A stretch of DNA of 64,000 nt from Ignavibacteriales bacterium. Its GTDB lineage: Bacteria; Bacteroidota; Ignavibacteria; Ignavibacteriales; Ignavibacteriaceae. Shown here in pieces: positions 17,962-25,870 of the stretch. Numbering within the stretch: the first letter of the stretch is position 1; every line of letters begins with the position of its first letter. The notes under the pieces are model-generated. The model was not told the DNA's origin. It was given only the letters and a program-made list of their open reading frames with translations, and searched no databases. The stretch covers positions 3,534,001 through 3,598,000 of the forward strand of contig CP065001.1 of assembly GCA_016700155.1 (NCBI GenBank), written 5' to 3'. The position numbers and the translations under genes were made by a program.

Positions 17962-18829
17962 TACTCAATCAAATACTAAAACTGCAGCTATAAAAAAGTT
18001 TAACCTTGAAAGCATAAGGAATCTTCCCTCAATACCTATTGTGATGCTGGAAGTTTCCCGTATGCTTGATAATCCCGCTACCAATGCTTCAGAGCTTGGT
18101 AAAGTAATAAGCACTGACCAGGGAATGGTTGCAAAAATACTTACAGTAGCTAACTCACCTCTGTATGGTCTTCCGAGAAGGGTCTCTACAATTGATTTTG
18201 CAATTGTAGTGCTTGGATTTGATCATATAAAAAATATTGTCATCGCTCTTTCAATGATGGAGGCTTTTAAGGAAAGTTTTGATCCGGCATGGAATAAAAA
18301 AGCATACTGGGTGCATTCACTTACAACGGCAAGTGCCGCAAAAAGAATAGCGGATGAACTCGGTTACAGAAAATCTGGTGAAGTATTTACTGCAGCATTA
18401 CTGCACGACCTTGGTATTTCAGTTATTCAAAGATACCTGCACGATGATTACAAAAGTATTTGTGAACTGGTAAGACAAGACGACTGCTCGTACCTTGAAG
18501 CCGAGAATGAAGTGATGGGTTTAACACACCAGGAGATCGGTGAGTTCCTGGCTGACAGGTGGAACCTGCCTTCAGTGCTTGGTGATGCAATTGCTCATCA
18601 TCACACACCTTCCCAGTCAAAGGAAAATAAAACACTCACATCAATAATTCATCTTGCGGATTATATGACGCAAAGATTAAACATTGGACATTTTGAGTGG
18701 GACAACAAAATAGCATTAGATAAAGAGATTATTTCAATTTTAAATCTTGGGGATGAAAATTATCTAAACAACTTCATAGCCAGCTATGAAAAATTATTCC
18801 AAAGCCAACTTGATTCACTAAACAATTAA
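17954..18829 (+). CDS. HDOD-domain signalling protein 1
   Basis: 291 residues. The HDOD domain spans about 18-215, with LPSIPIVMLEVSRML, VANSPLYGLPRRVSTIDFAI and ALLHDLGISVI (an intact HD pair), then a HHHTPSQ segment. HDOD proteins are regulatory and usually lack proven phosphodiesterase activity. Several control motility or swarming, such as FrhA-linked and GsmR-type proteins. It overlaps fliA and is followed 12 bases later by a paralogue, so it is probably co-expressed with sigma-28. The partner is unknown. Confidence 0.88.
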   Translation: MTNTQSNTKTAAIKKFNLESIRNLPSIPIVMLEVSRMLDNPATNASELGKVISTDQGMVAKILTVANSPLYGLPRRVSTIDFAIVVLGFDHIKNIVIALSMMEAFKESFDPAWNKKAYWVHSLTTASAAKRIADELGYRKSGEVFTAALLHDLGISVIQRYLHDDYKSICELVRQDDCSYLEAENEVMGLTHQEIGEFLADRWNLPSVLGDAIAHHHTPSQSKENKTLTSIIHLADYMTQRLNIGHFEWDNKIALDKEIISILNLGDENYLNNFIASYEKLFQSQLDSLNN

Positions 18830-18841
18830 AAAGAAAAAATT

Positions 18842-19726
18842 ATGATGACGATGATTTCAACTCAACAGCAAAGAAAATCCAAAACAGAATTGGTGCTGAC
18901 AAATATTTACAACCTCCCTCCTATTCCAAAAATTATTACGGAGGTTTTAAAACTGATCGAAAATGAAAAAACAAGTACATCTGAATTAAGTAAGGTGATC
19001 TCCAAAGACCAGGGACTTGTAACAAAGATTTTAACAATAGCCAACTCCCCTCTTTATGGTCTTCAGAGAAAAGTAACAACTATTGACTTTGCGGTGATGA
19101 TACTCGGGTTTAGTGAACTGAGAAGCATCGTTTCTGTGCTTTCGATGATTGAGTCATTCAGAAATAAAACTGATAAATATCTTGATCAGAAAGAATTCTG
19201 GATACACTCTTTCCTTACAGGTACCGCAACAAAACGTATTGCCGAAGATCTTGGATTTTCAAACAGCGGTGAAGCTTTCATCGTTGGTTTTCTGCATGAG
19301 ATGGGAGTATCCGTAATGCACAGGTATCTGCATTCAAACTTTATGACCATTTGTGATCTCGTAAATACAAAAGGATATACTTATCCTGAAGCAGAGATGG
19401 AAGTACTCGGGATGAACCATCAACAGATAGGAAATTTTCTTATGGAAAGATGGAATTTCCCATCAACACTTTCACAGGCAGTGTTAAATCATCATACTCC
19501 GACAGAGAACAGCAGCAATGTAATTCTGCCATCGCTCATTCACCTTGCTGATCTTATGACAAAAACATTAAGAGTCGGAAATTTTAAATGGGATGATCAC
19601 CTTGTAATGGATGTTGATGCTATCAAAGCGCTTGGATTTCATTTTGAAGACGATGTTGAAAAATTTATAGCACGATACAATGAATTATTTACAAACCAGT
19701 TAGAAGCGATAAGGCATATCAGTTGA
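18842..19726 (+). CDS. HDOD-domain signalling protein 2
   Basis: 294 residues, clearly a paralogue of the preceding protein over the full length. Shared stretches include IANSPLYGLQRKVTTIDFAV, the HSFLTGTATKRIAEDLGFSN region and NHHTPTENS. Where protein 1 has LLHDLG, this copy has FLHEMG, so the second residue of the HD pair is changed and metal binding is doubtful. Tandem duplication with divergence suggests a heterodimer or split roles. The last 4 bases overlap the next gene. Start choice is uncertain: several ATG codons lie within the first 12 bases. Confidence 0.87.
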   Translation: MMTMISTQQQRKSKTELVLTNIYNLPPIPKIITEVLKLIENEKTSTSELSKVISKDQGLVTKILTIANSPLYGLQRKVTTIDFAVMILGFSELRSIVSVLSMIESFRNKTDKYLDQKEFWIHSFLTGTATKRIAEDLGFSNSGEAFIVGFLHEMGVSVMHRYLHSNFMTICDLVNTKGYTYPEAEMEVLGMNHQQIGNFLMERWNFPSTLSQAVLNHHTPTENSSNVILPSLIHLADLMTKTLRVGNFKWDDHLVMDVDAIKALGFHFEDDVEKFIARYNELFTNQLEAIRHIS

Positions 19727-21024
19727 GAGTCATAAAACAAAATAATCTTAGATTTGAATCATTTCAAAAATCACTACCGGTTGTTGACCGGAACGGTGAT
19801 CCGGTAAAAAAACTTAAGCTTGTTGTTAACGGTACTGAAAACAATATAGTTCAGGAATCCGTAGTTGAGAACAGGTTCGTTTCGATATTTAACAGGTACT
19901 CTGCAAAAGTTTCTGTTCTTAATGATGAACAGGAAATTGCCGAATTATTTTCTTCAGTTATAAAGCAGATCATCCCGGCATCCCAGGCTGAAATTTTTCT
20001 TCTTAATAAATCACAATCACAATTTGAAGCAGTACGAAATAACTGCGATCAAAGCCTGCTGCGTTTCATTAATTCGGCTTACAAAGAAGGGATAATCGAT
20101 TGGATATTTGAAACTGGTAAACCTAAAATAATTCCAGAACTAAGTTCATATAAACTGAATGAAAGAAAATATAATTATATCCTGCTTCCGATTTCAGAAG
20201 GAGTTGAGAATAAAGGTATACTACTGATACTGACTTCTCTTCAGAATCTTGGTGAAGAAGGAAAAGATTATCAACTGGTCCGCATCGTTATTAACTCAAC
20301 ATTAACAAAACTTGAACTGCTCAAGGCAAGATCCGAACTTGTTTCCACATACAGGGAAATGCAGGTTTATCAATCAAAGCTCTCCAATGATTTTAAACTT
20401 TCCGCGATAGGCGAGCTCACATCAGGAATAGTTGAAGATATTTTATCACCATTGCAGGTAATCATGAGCAATGCAGATTACCTAAGCAAAGGAATAAATG
20501 ATGAAGATGCGGGGATTGTTGACAACATAAAAAGCCAGGTTAAAAAAGTTGAGAACGTGATCAGCCGGCTTGTTAAGTTTGCTGATGTCGGTGATGAGCA
20601 GATAAAAATTTATCCTTGCAGCGTAAATGAGCTTATCAACGATTATTACAGCGTTGTACAATCCTCTTTAAGAGCTAAGAATGTAGAATGTATACTCGAT
20701 TTTGAAAAAAACATTCCTCCTGTTTTAACACACCCTGACTATATAAGCCAGCTATTAACAAATGTTTTCAGTCTGATTGGTTCTACGAAAAGCGATGAGG
20801 GTGGAATACTTCTTCAGACCAAATACCAGCAGGAGAAAATTCATATAAGAATAATCACAACAGTTTTTATCAAAGAACTTAATAAGGCTGAACAAAGCGT
20901 TGAAATGCAGATAATCTCCAACCTGATGAAAAAACACGAAGGTAATGTTGATGCAAGTTCAGACCTGTCAAAAGGTTCAACCATAATTTTAAGTTTTCCT
21001 TTAAAAAGAAAATTAAGAAAATGA
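19723..21024 (+). CDS. GAF protein with degenerate histidine-kinase module
   Basis: 433 residues with a TTG start overlapping the HDOD2 stop. A GAF-like domain (about 55-205) has the pattern IIPASQAEIFLLNKSQ, then GIIDWIFETGKPKIIPEL. The HisKA-like helices follow with GELTSGIVEDILSPLQV: the position of the phospho-accepting His (normally GIAHE) is Glu238. In the ATPase region the N-box Asn-Ala and the DxGxG and GxG motifs are not recognisable, although a closing GSTIILSFPL strand remains. It is predicted to be a catalytically dead sensor/scaffold. No membrane segment is seen. Confidence 0.82.
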   Translation: MRVIKQNNLRFESFQKSLPVVDRNGDPVKKLKLVVNGTENNIVQESVVENRFVSIFNRYSAKVSVLNDEQEIAELFSSVIKQIIPASQAEIFLLNKSQSQFEAVRNNCDQSLLRFINSAYKEGIIDWIFETGKPKIIPELSSYKLNERKYNYILLPISEGVENKGILLILTSLQNLGEEGKDYQLVRIVINSTLTKLELLKARSELVSTYREMQVYQSKLSNDFKLSAIGELTSGIVEDILSPLQVIMSNADYLSKGINDEDAGIVDNIKSQVKKVENVISRLVKFADVGDEQIKIYPCSVNELINDYYSVVQSSLRAKNVECILDFEKNIPPVLTHPDYISQLLTNVFSLIGSTKSDEGGILLQTKYQQEKIHIRIITTVFIKELNKAEQSVEMQIISNLMKKHEGNVDASSDLSKGSTIILSFPLKRKLRK

Positions 21025-21713
21025 AAAAACTCTGCCCGTTTTTATTGCTGGTCTCACTTAACTATTTAATGATGAGCAGTTCCGCTCTGTCGCAGAAAAT
21101 TTATCTCGACAGTATTGCTGTTGTAACGGAAACACAATCCGGTGATTCGATTAACATCAGTGAAATCGTAAGCCGACAGATAGAATCAGCTCTGCTAAAG
21201 CAAACTTTAGCTGATCAGATTGATTCAGTTAAAATTGATTCAACCTCATTATCAGTATCGGATCAAAAATCAGAAGAGACTGACAGCGCTGTTGTAATAC
21301 CGGCTGCTAATCTTAACAATAATATTAAGGTTGAGTTCAACACTTCAGGTATAACCAAAAACATAAAGAAGGAAGAAAGCGGAATTGATTACCGTGTAAC
21401 CGTCCTCTCAGCAGCGGTTTTACTTGCTGCAGGTGTTGTTTCCTTCAGAAGAATAAGGATAAACCGGAAATCAGGTTTTAAAAATTTAAAGCAGAATATC
21501 AACCTTTTGCGTGAAGAAAAAATTATTAAATCAGCCGATAAAAAATTATCCCGTTTAAGAACGGCACTAAAAAAATCTGCTGACACAATGGGTGACCTGG
21601 AAAAATCAGTTTCATCGACAGCAAAAAATCTTAACATCGCAAAAGGTGAACTTATGCTTGCCGCAAAAATTAAATCATTTGAATTATCCAAATCATGTAC
21701 ACCACAGCAATAA
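21021..21713 (+). CDS. Exported/membrane coiled-coil protein, flagellar-locus specific
   Basis: 230 residues with no family I recognise. A signal-peptide-like N-terminus (about 1-25, ending ALSQ) is followed by a polar S/D-rich segment (25-120), a membrane helix (about 126-143, VLSAAVLLAAGVVSF), a basic stop (RRIRINRKSGFK) and a lysine-rich helical tail (150-228). That layout fits a periplasmic loop with a cytoplasmic coiled coil. It overlaps the pseudo-kinase gene by 4 bases and the FliK-like gene by 19, so it is probably part of one coupled block. It could recruit the cytosolic partners to the membrane (inference). Confidence 0.65.
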   Translation: MKKLCPFLLLVSLNYLMMSSSALSQKIYLDSIAVVTETQSGDSINISEIVSRQIESALLKQTLADQIDSVKIDSTSLSVSDQKSEETDSAVVIPAANLNNNIKVEFNTSGITKNIKKEESGIDYRVTVLSAAVLLAAGVVSFRRIRINRKSGFKNLKQNINLLREEKIIKSADKKLSRLRTALKKSADTMGDLEKSVSSTAKNLNIAKGELMLAAKIKSFELSKSCTPQQ

Positions 21714-22846
21714 GCAAGATACTCCCCGTCTTTGATGTGATTCCGGTTCAGGAAATAACACTCCCGAAATCAGCATTAAAAATAAATTCACTTGTTGATA
21801 TAACTGTTATTGACAAAGCCCAATCATTATACCGGATACTTGCAGGCGGTAAAGTTTTTGAAACAAGACTTCCTGTTCCTGCCAGCATCGGTGAAAACCT
21901 GTTAGCAATCGTAGTTAATAATAATCCGACTGTATTCAGGTTGAATAACCTTTTCGGTTTTATACCGGGAGATAAAATACTTTCTGAAGTGTTAATGAAA
22001 CTTAATCTGCCCATAACCCGGGATACAAAAAATATTTTACAGCTTCTTATCGAAACCGATAAACCGTTATTAAAGTCAAAGATAAAAAAGCTTGCAGAAC
22101 TTATTGAAAGCGGAGATACCGAGATTGACAAAAGTTCGGTTGAACTTTTTGCTCAACTTATCTGGTCTGCAGAAAGCTTTGAAGATTTTGATAAGAAAAA
22201 CCTGAAGCATTTCTATTACAGTTTTGAAGACCTTGCACAAAAGATTCTTATTGAACTGAACCACATTTATAAAAAGAATCCTTACGATGAATTGTTTCCG
22301 TCACTTAATAACTGGTTGATAATTCAGCCGGAAACAATCAGCGGTGATTCAAAAATGCTTCTGCACATCATGAAACATTTTGAATCCAGTTTATCTGAAT
22401 GGCTGGATAACAATTCGGAATTGAAAAACTCATCCATTTACTCTCTTCTGAATTCATACTCAATGCAAACATACTACAGAAAAAGAGCGGGACTAACAAA
22501 CGGAATGCTTCTTATAAATACAGATGACTCGCTGGAGTATGCTTCCTATGAATTAAAAAATGCAGGCATACAGGATGATACATTGTTTTTCAAACTTCAG
22601 ATGAATCCTTCGGCTCTTGGCAGGATTAACATTGAAGGATATTATAGTAACGGGAGTATGCGGGTAAATTTCATAAGTACATCAGATTCAAAAAAAATAA
22701 TTGAAGCAAATTCAGCAGAGTTGAAAAATTCACTGGACAAAAAAGCCCGATTGATTTCATCCATAACCGCACATGCTTTTGGTCAGAATGATTCGACAGT
22801 TATAACTCAAACTTTTTCAAACAGGAGTATAAATGCTACAGCCTGA
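21695..22846 (+). CDS. FliK-like protein (Flg_hook C-terminus, YlqG-like)
   Basis: 383 residues. The first 300 are helical and unlike fliK of this locus. The C-terminal part (about 290-365) has FFKLQMNPSALGRINIEGYY and continues through a VNFISTSDSKKIIEANSAEL segment, a Flg_hook-type fold (compare PENLGKIKVSLD in fliK). In Bacillus ylqG, a FliK-C-terminal-like gene, is paired with ylqH, an isolated FlhB C-terminal domain; the same pair occurs here. A role in export-specificity switching is likely but unproven. It overlaps the previous gene by 19 bases and the next by 14. Confidence 0.72.
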   Translation: MYTTAISKILPVFDVIPVQEITLPKSALKINSLVDITVIDKAQSLYRILAGGKVFETRLPVPASIGENLLAIVVNNNPTVFRLNNLFGFIPGDKILSEVLMKLNLPITRDTKNILQLLIETDKPLLKSKIKKLAELIESGDTEIDKSSVELFAQLIWSAESFEDFDKKNLKHFYYSFEDLAQKILIELNHIYKKNPYDELFPSLNNWLIIQPETISGDSKMLLHIMKHFESSLSEWLDNNSELKNSSIYSLLNSYSMQTYYRKRAGLTNGMLLINTDDSLEYASYELKNAGIQDDTLFFKLQMNPSALGRINIEGYYSNGSMRVNFISTSDSKKIIEANSAELKNSLDKKARLISSITAHAFGQNDSTVITQTFSNRSINATA

Positions 22847-23117
22847 AAAAATTAAGGGTGCCGTTGCTTTGGGCTATGATGCTGAAACCAATTCCGCTCC
22901 GGCAATTCTTGCAAAAGGAAAAGGTGAACTGGCAGAAAGAATTATCAAAGCCGGTGAGGAGAACAATATTTTTATTCAACAGGACGAGATGTTATTCGAA
23001 TCACTATATCCTTTAACAGTTGGCGATGAAGTCCCGGTAAAAGTATACAGAGCGGTTGCTGAAATATTAGCATTCGTTTATAAACTCGAAGAAAAAGAGA
23101 AAGCAGGAATAATATGA
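22833..23117 (+). CDS. Stand-alone FlhB C-terminal domain (FlhX/YlqH-like)
   Basis: 94 residues matching the FlhB region just after its NPTH cleavage site: AVALGYDAETNSAPAILAKG here versus AIALKYDMQKDKAPRVLAKG in flhB, and VPVKVYRAVAEILAFVYKLE versus IPTVLFKAVAQILAYVYQLK. The cleavage motif itself is missing; the protein starts right after it, like a pre-cleaved FlhB(CC) fragment. Related FlhX/YlqH proteins can substitute partly for the FlhB tail. It overlaps both neighbours (14 and 4 bases). Confidence 0.9.
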   Translation: MLQPEKIKGAVALGYDAETNSAPAILAKGKGELAERIIKAGEENNIFIQQDEMLFESLYPLTVGDEVPVKVYRAVAEILAFVYKLEEKEKAGII

Positions 23118-23821
23118 TAAAAGGAATTTATGTTGCAGGCAGAAGTCTTGATCAGAAGATGAAGAACATAAGCACGGTTGCAAATAACATTGCAAACCTG
23201 AATACAACAGGTTATAAAAGAGAAGTCCCTTTTCTTGAAATTCTCTCTCAGGTATCACAACCGGTTGTAAAGGATATAACGGACTTCAACCAGGGTGATG
23301 CTATCCCGACCGAAAACCCGCTTGACCTTTTTATAAATGGGAAAGGATTTTTCACAATTAAAACCGAGCGCGGGCTTGAATTTACACGTAACGGAAAATT
23401 TAATGTATCGAATGACGGTTTTCTTGTAAACGACCAGGGCTATAGGGTTATGGGAAGAAACGGCGAAATAAATTTAACAACTACAAAGTTTGATGAGAAC
23501 CAGACCTTATCAATTTCAAAAACAGGCGAGATAAAAATCGGTGAACAGCCGGTTGATACACTTTTAATTGCTCATCTTGATAATCTACAGCAGCCTAAAA
23601 GAATTGACGGCGCAAGTTTCATTACTGTTGATGATGAATTTCAATTAGCAGGTGAAAGTGATTTCGAAATCAAACAGGGTTATTTAGAAGAATCGAATGT
23701 GAATGCTATCATCGAAATGGAATCGATGATACAGATCAACAAAGAATATGAAACTGCAAGCAAGATGATCGCAGCACTCGATCAGTCACTTGAAAAAGCA
23801 GTGGATATTGGAAGAGTTTAA
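23114..23821 (+). CDS. flgF: Flagellar basal-body rod protein FlgF
   Basis: 235 residues. The N-terminal rod motif MIKGIYVAGRSLDQKMKNIS leads into VANNIANLNTTGYKRE. The middle has the FlgF/FlgG pattern GKGFFTIKTERGLEFTRNGKF and the C-terminus GYLEESNVNAIIEMESMI. FlgF is a proximal rod subunit. The shorter length and its position before flgG support FlgF over a second FlgG. The start overlaps the flhX stop by 4 bases, so rod genes are coupled to the preceding block. Confidence 0.93.
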   Translation: MIKGIYVAGRSLDQKMKNISTVANNIANLNTTGYKREVPFLEILSQVSQPVVKDITDFNQGDAIPTENPLDLFINGKGFFTIKTERGLEFTRNGKFNVSNDGFLVNDQGYRVMGRNGEINLTTTKFDENQTLSISKTGEIKIGEQPVDTLLIAHLDNLQQPKRIDGASFITVDDEFQLAGESDFEIKQGYLEESNVNAIIEMESMIQINKEYETASKMIAALDQSLEKAVDIGRV

Positions 23822-23836
23822 TAACAGGAGGAGAAA

Positions 23837-24637
23837 ATGCCAACAAGAGCATTAAGAACAGCAGCTTCGGGAATGTACGCTCAACAGCTTAACATTGAAA
23901 TTATCTCGAACAACATTGCAAACATGAACACAACCGGCTTTAAGAAAAATAAAGCCGAGTTCCAGGATCTTATGTACCAGGATGTAAACGTCCAGCCGGT
24001 ATCATCTCAGACTCCGGGTATTTATGACTCGGCAACAAATAAAATTCAGGTTGGTAACGGAGTACAGACTTCTTCCACATCTAAACTTTTTAAACAAGGC
24101 GATGTTACACCGACAAACAATCCTCTTGATGTTGCAATCCAGGGTGAAGGATTCTTCCAGATAAGAAAACCCGACGGATCGTTTGTGTATACAAGAGATG
24201 GTTCATTCAAAATAAATTCAGAAGGACAGATTGTTACTACAAACGGTTATGTTCTTGATCCCGAACTAACTCTTGACCAGGATGCGCTTAGTGTAGCAAT
24301 CGGAAGAGACGGCACAGTAGAAGTTCACCAGGTCGGCGGAGAAAGTTTTGTGATCGGTAGTATTGAACTGGTAAGATTTATGAATCCCGGCGGCTTAGAT
24401 GCACTTGGTGAAAATCTTTATGCTGAAACTGAAGCATCAGGCAACCCGATACTTGGGACTCCCGGTACAGATGGCTTTGGTGAAGTGATGCAGGGCTACC
24501 TTGAAGCATCCAACGTAGATATTGTTGAAGAAATGATCTCAATGATATCCGCACAGAGAGCTTATGAAATAAACTCCAAGACTGTTAAGACAGTTGAAGA
24601 GATGATGACAATGACCAACAATCTTAAACGCGGTTAA
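23837..24637 (+). CDS. flgG: Flagellar distal rod protein FlgG
   Basis: 266 residues (family about 260). N-terminus TRALRTAASGMYAQQLNIE followed by SNNIANMNTTGFKKNKAEF; central QGEGFFQIRKPDGSFVYTRD; C-terminal GYLEASNVDIVEEMISMISA. FlgG builds the distal rod through the P and L rings. A strong AGGAGG (23826-23831) precedes the ATG, as at flgD and flgE. Its stop shares one base with the flgA start. Confidence 0.98.
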   Translation: MPTRALRTAASGMYAQQLNIEIISNNIANMNTTGFKKNKAEFQDLMYQDVNVQPVSSQTPGIYDSATNKIQVGNGVQTSSTSKLFKQGDVTPTNNPLDVAIQGEGFFQIRKPDGSFVYTRDGSFKINSEGQIVTTNGYVLDPELTLDQDALSVAIGRDGTVEVHQVGGESFVIGSIELVRFMNPGGLDALGENLYAETEASGNPILGTPGTDGFGEVMQGYLEASNVDIVEEMISMISAQRAYEINSKTVKTVEEMMTMTNNLKRG

Positions 24638-25287
24638 TGATGTTAGCAATACTGCTTAACATATTGTTAATGTTTAATGGAAATGATCAGCTAAAAATTT
24701 CAGTTGAGGAATATTTAAAGAATAATCTTACTGGTTATTCGTCATTTGAATTTCAGATAATCAATCAGCCTGAGAATTATAAAAGCATTTCAATTGATGA
24801 AAGCGGTCTTTTCACACTGAACGGAAATTTAGCAACCGTTCCTGTGAAAGTTTTTTATGCTGATAACTCATCTCAAAAGAATCATCTCATTTTGCGTATG
24901 CGTTTATTTAAAGAAGTGTTCATTGCTTCAAGACAAATAAAAAGGAATGAGAGCATTGCAATTTCAGATATTAAAATTGAAACTAAAGACATCACACAAA
25001 TGCGCGGCACTCCTGTTCAAACAATTTCAGAATTGAATGACTATATAGTTAAATCAAATATTCCCCAAGGTTCAGTTTTGATTTATGAATACCTGACCAC
25101 GGCACCAATAATTAAAGTCGGTGAAAAAATAACCGCGCAATCACGTTCAGGTAATGTTTTAATAACTGTTGAAGCATTTGCCAAACAGGATGGTGCTGAA
25201 GGTGAAACCATAAAAATTCAAACAAAAGATAAAAAACAGTTTAGGGCACGGGTCCTTGATTCACAAAACGTTTTAATAATTGAGTAA
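24637..25287 (+). CDS. flgA: P-ring assembly chaperone FlgA
   Basis: 216 residues. A weak hydrophobic N-terminus (about 2-14) may act as a signal peptide. The SAF/ChapFlgA region (about 85-216) has ASRQIKRNESIAISDIKIET, then PQGSVLIYEYLTTAPIIKVG and the ending SQNVLIIE. FlgA is a periplasmic chaperone for the FlgI P ring. The flgF-G-A-H-I order is classic. The second codon is also ATG, so the start may be 24640. Confidence 0.9.
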   Translation: MMLAILLNILLMFNGNDQLKISVEEYLKNNLTGYSSFEFQIINQPENYKSISIDESGLFTLNGNLATVPVKVFYADNSSQKNHLILRMRLFKEVFIASRQIKRNESIAISDIKIETKDITQMRGTPVQTISELNDYIVKSNIPQGSVLIYEYLTTAPIIKVGEKITAQSRSGNVLITVEAFAKQDGAEGETIKIQTKDKKQFRARVLDSQNVLIIE

Positions 25288-25290
25288 AAA

Positions 25291-25863
25291 ATGAAAACGA
25301 TATTCACCCTTTTAATTTTAATCACTGTACCAACATTATTTGCACAGGATATGCGGAACAATTCATTCAGTTCTTTGTTCTCAGATCAGAAAGCAAACAG
25401 GGTTGGTGATGCTGTTACAATACTTGTTGTTGAATCTTCGCAAGCATCAAACAATGCAGAAACTTCAACAGGTAAAAAAAGTGACCTTGGTTTTAACTTC
25501 AGCGGCGGACTTGATGATACGCAGCTTCCTTCTGTTGATGTTGGTATTGGCAGCAACAATGATTTCCGCGGAGCCGGATCAACAAAAACGACAGGGATGA
25601 TACGCACTAAAATCAGCGCTACAATTGATTCTGTTCTGCAAAACGGAAACCTTCTTATAAGAGGAAGCAGAAAAATTGTAATCAATGGTGATGAACAGGT
25701 TCTAAACATAAAAGGAATTGTAAGATCATCAGATATATCTGCTGATAACTCTGTGTTATCGTATAATATTTCTGAAGCAGAAATTGTATTTGAAGGTTCA
25801 GGTATGATTCAGGACGCACAAAACCCAGGCTGGTTAACAAAATTTTTCCACTGGATATTTTAG
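25291..25863 (+). CDS. flgH: Flagellar L-ring protein FlgH (no lipobox)
   Basis: 190 residues. A signal peptide of about 18 residues ends TLFAQD; no Cys follows, so the lipoprotein anchor found in enteric FlgH is absent. The mature part has the family patterns NRVGDAVTILVVESSQASNN and NGNLLIRGSRKIVINGDEQ, and ends GWLTKFFHWIF. FlgH forms the outer-membrane bushing of the rod. The L ring implies a true outer membrane. flgI follows 7 bases downstream. Confidence 0.95.
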   Translation: MKTIFTLLILITVPTLFAQDMRNNSFSSLFSDQKANRVGDAVTILVVESSQASNNAETSTGKKSDLGFNFSGGLDDTQLPSVDVGIGSNNDFRGAGSTKTTGMIRTKISATIDSVLQNGNLLIRGSRKIVINGDEQVLNIKGIVRSSDISADNSVLSYNISEAEIVFEGSGMIQDAQNPGWLTKFFHWIF

Positions 25864-25870
25864 GATGAAT

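Noticed and set aside
21534..21541. GCCGATAA, exact sigma-28 -10 box inside the membrane/coiled-coil gene
   Set aside because: The -35 position reads AGAA, a weak match, and a promoter inside a translationally coupled block is not supported by anything else.
25340..25709. Extra ORFs of 86 (+) and 107 (-) residues over flgH
   Set aside because: Out-of-frame shadows of flgH with no ribosome site and atypical composition.
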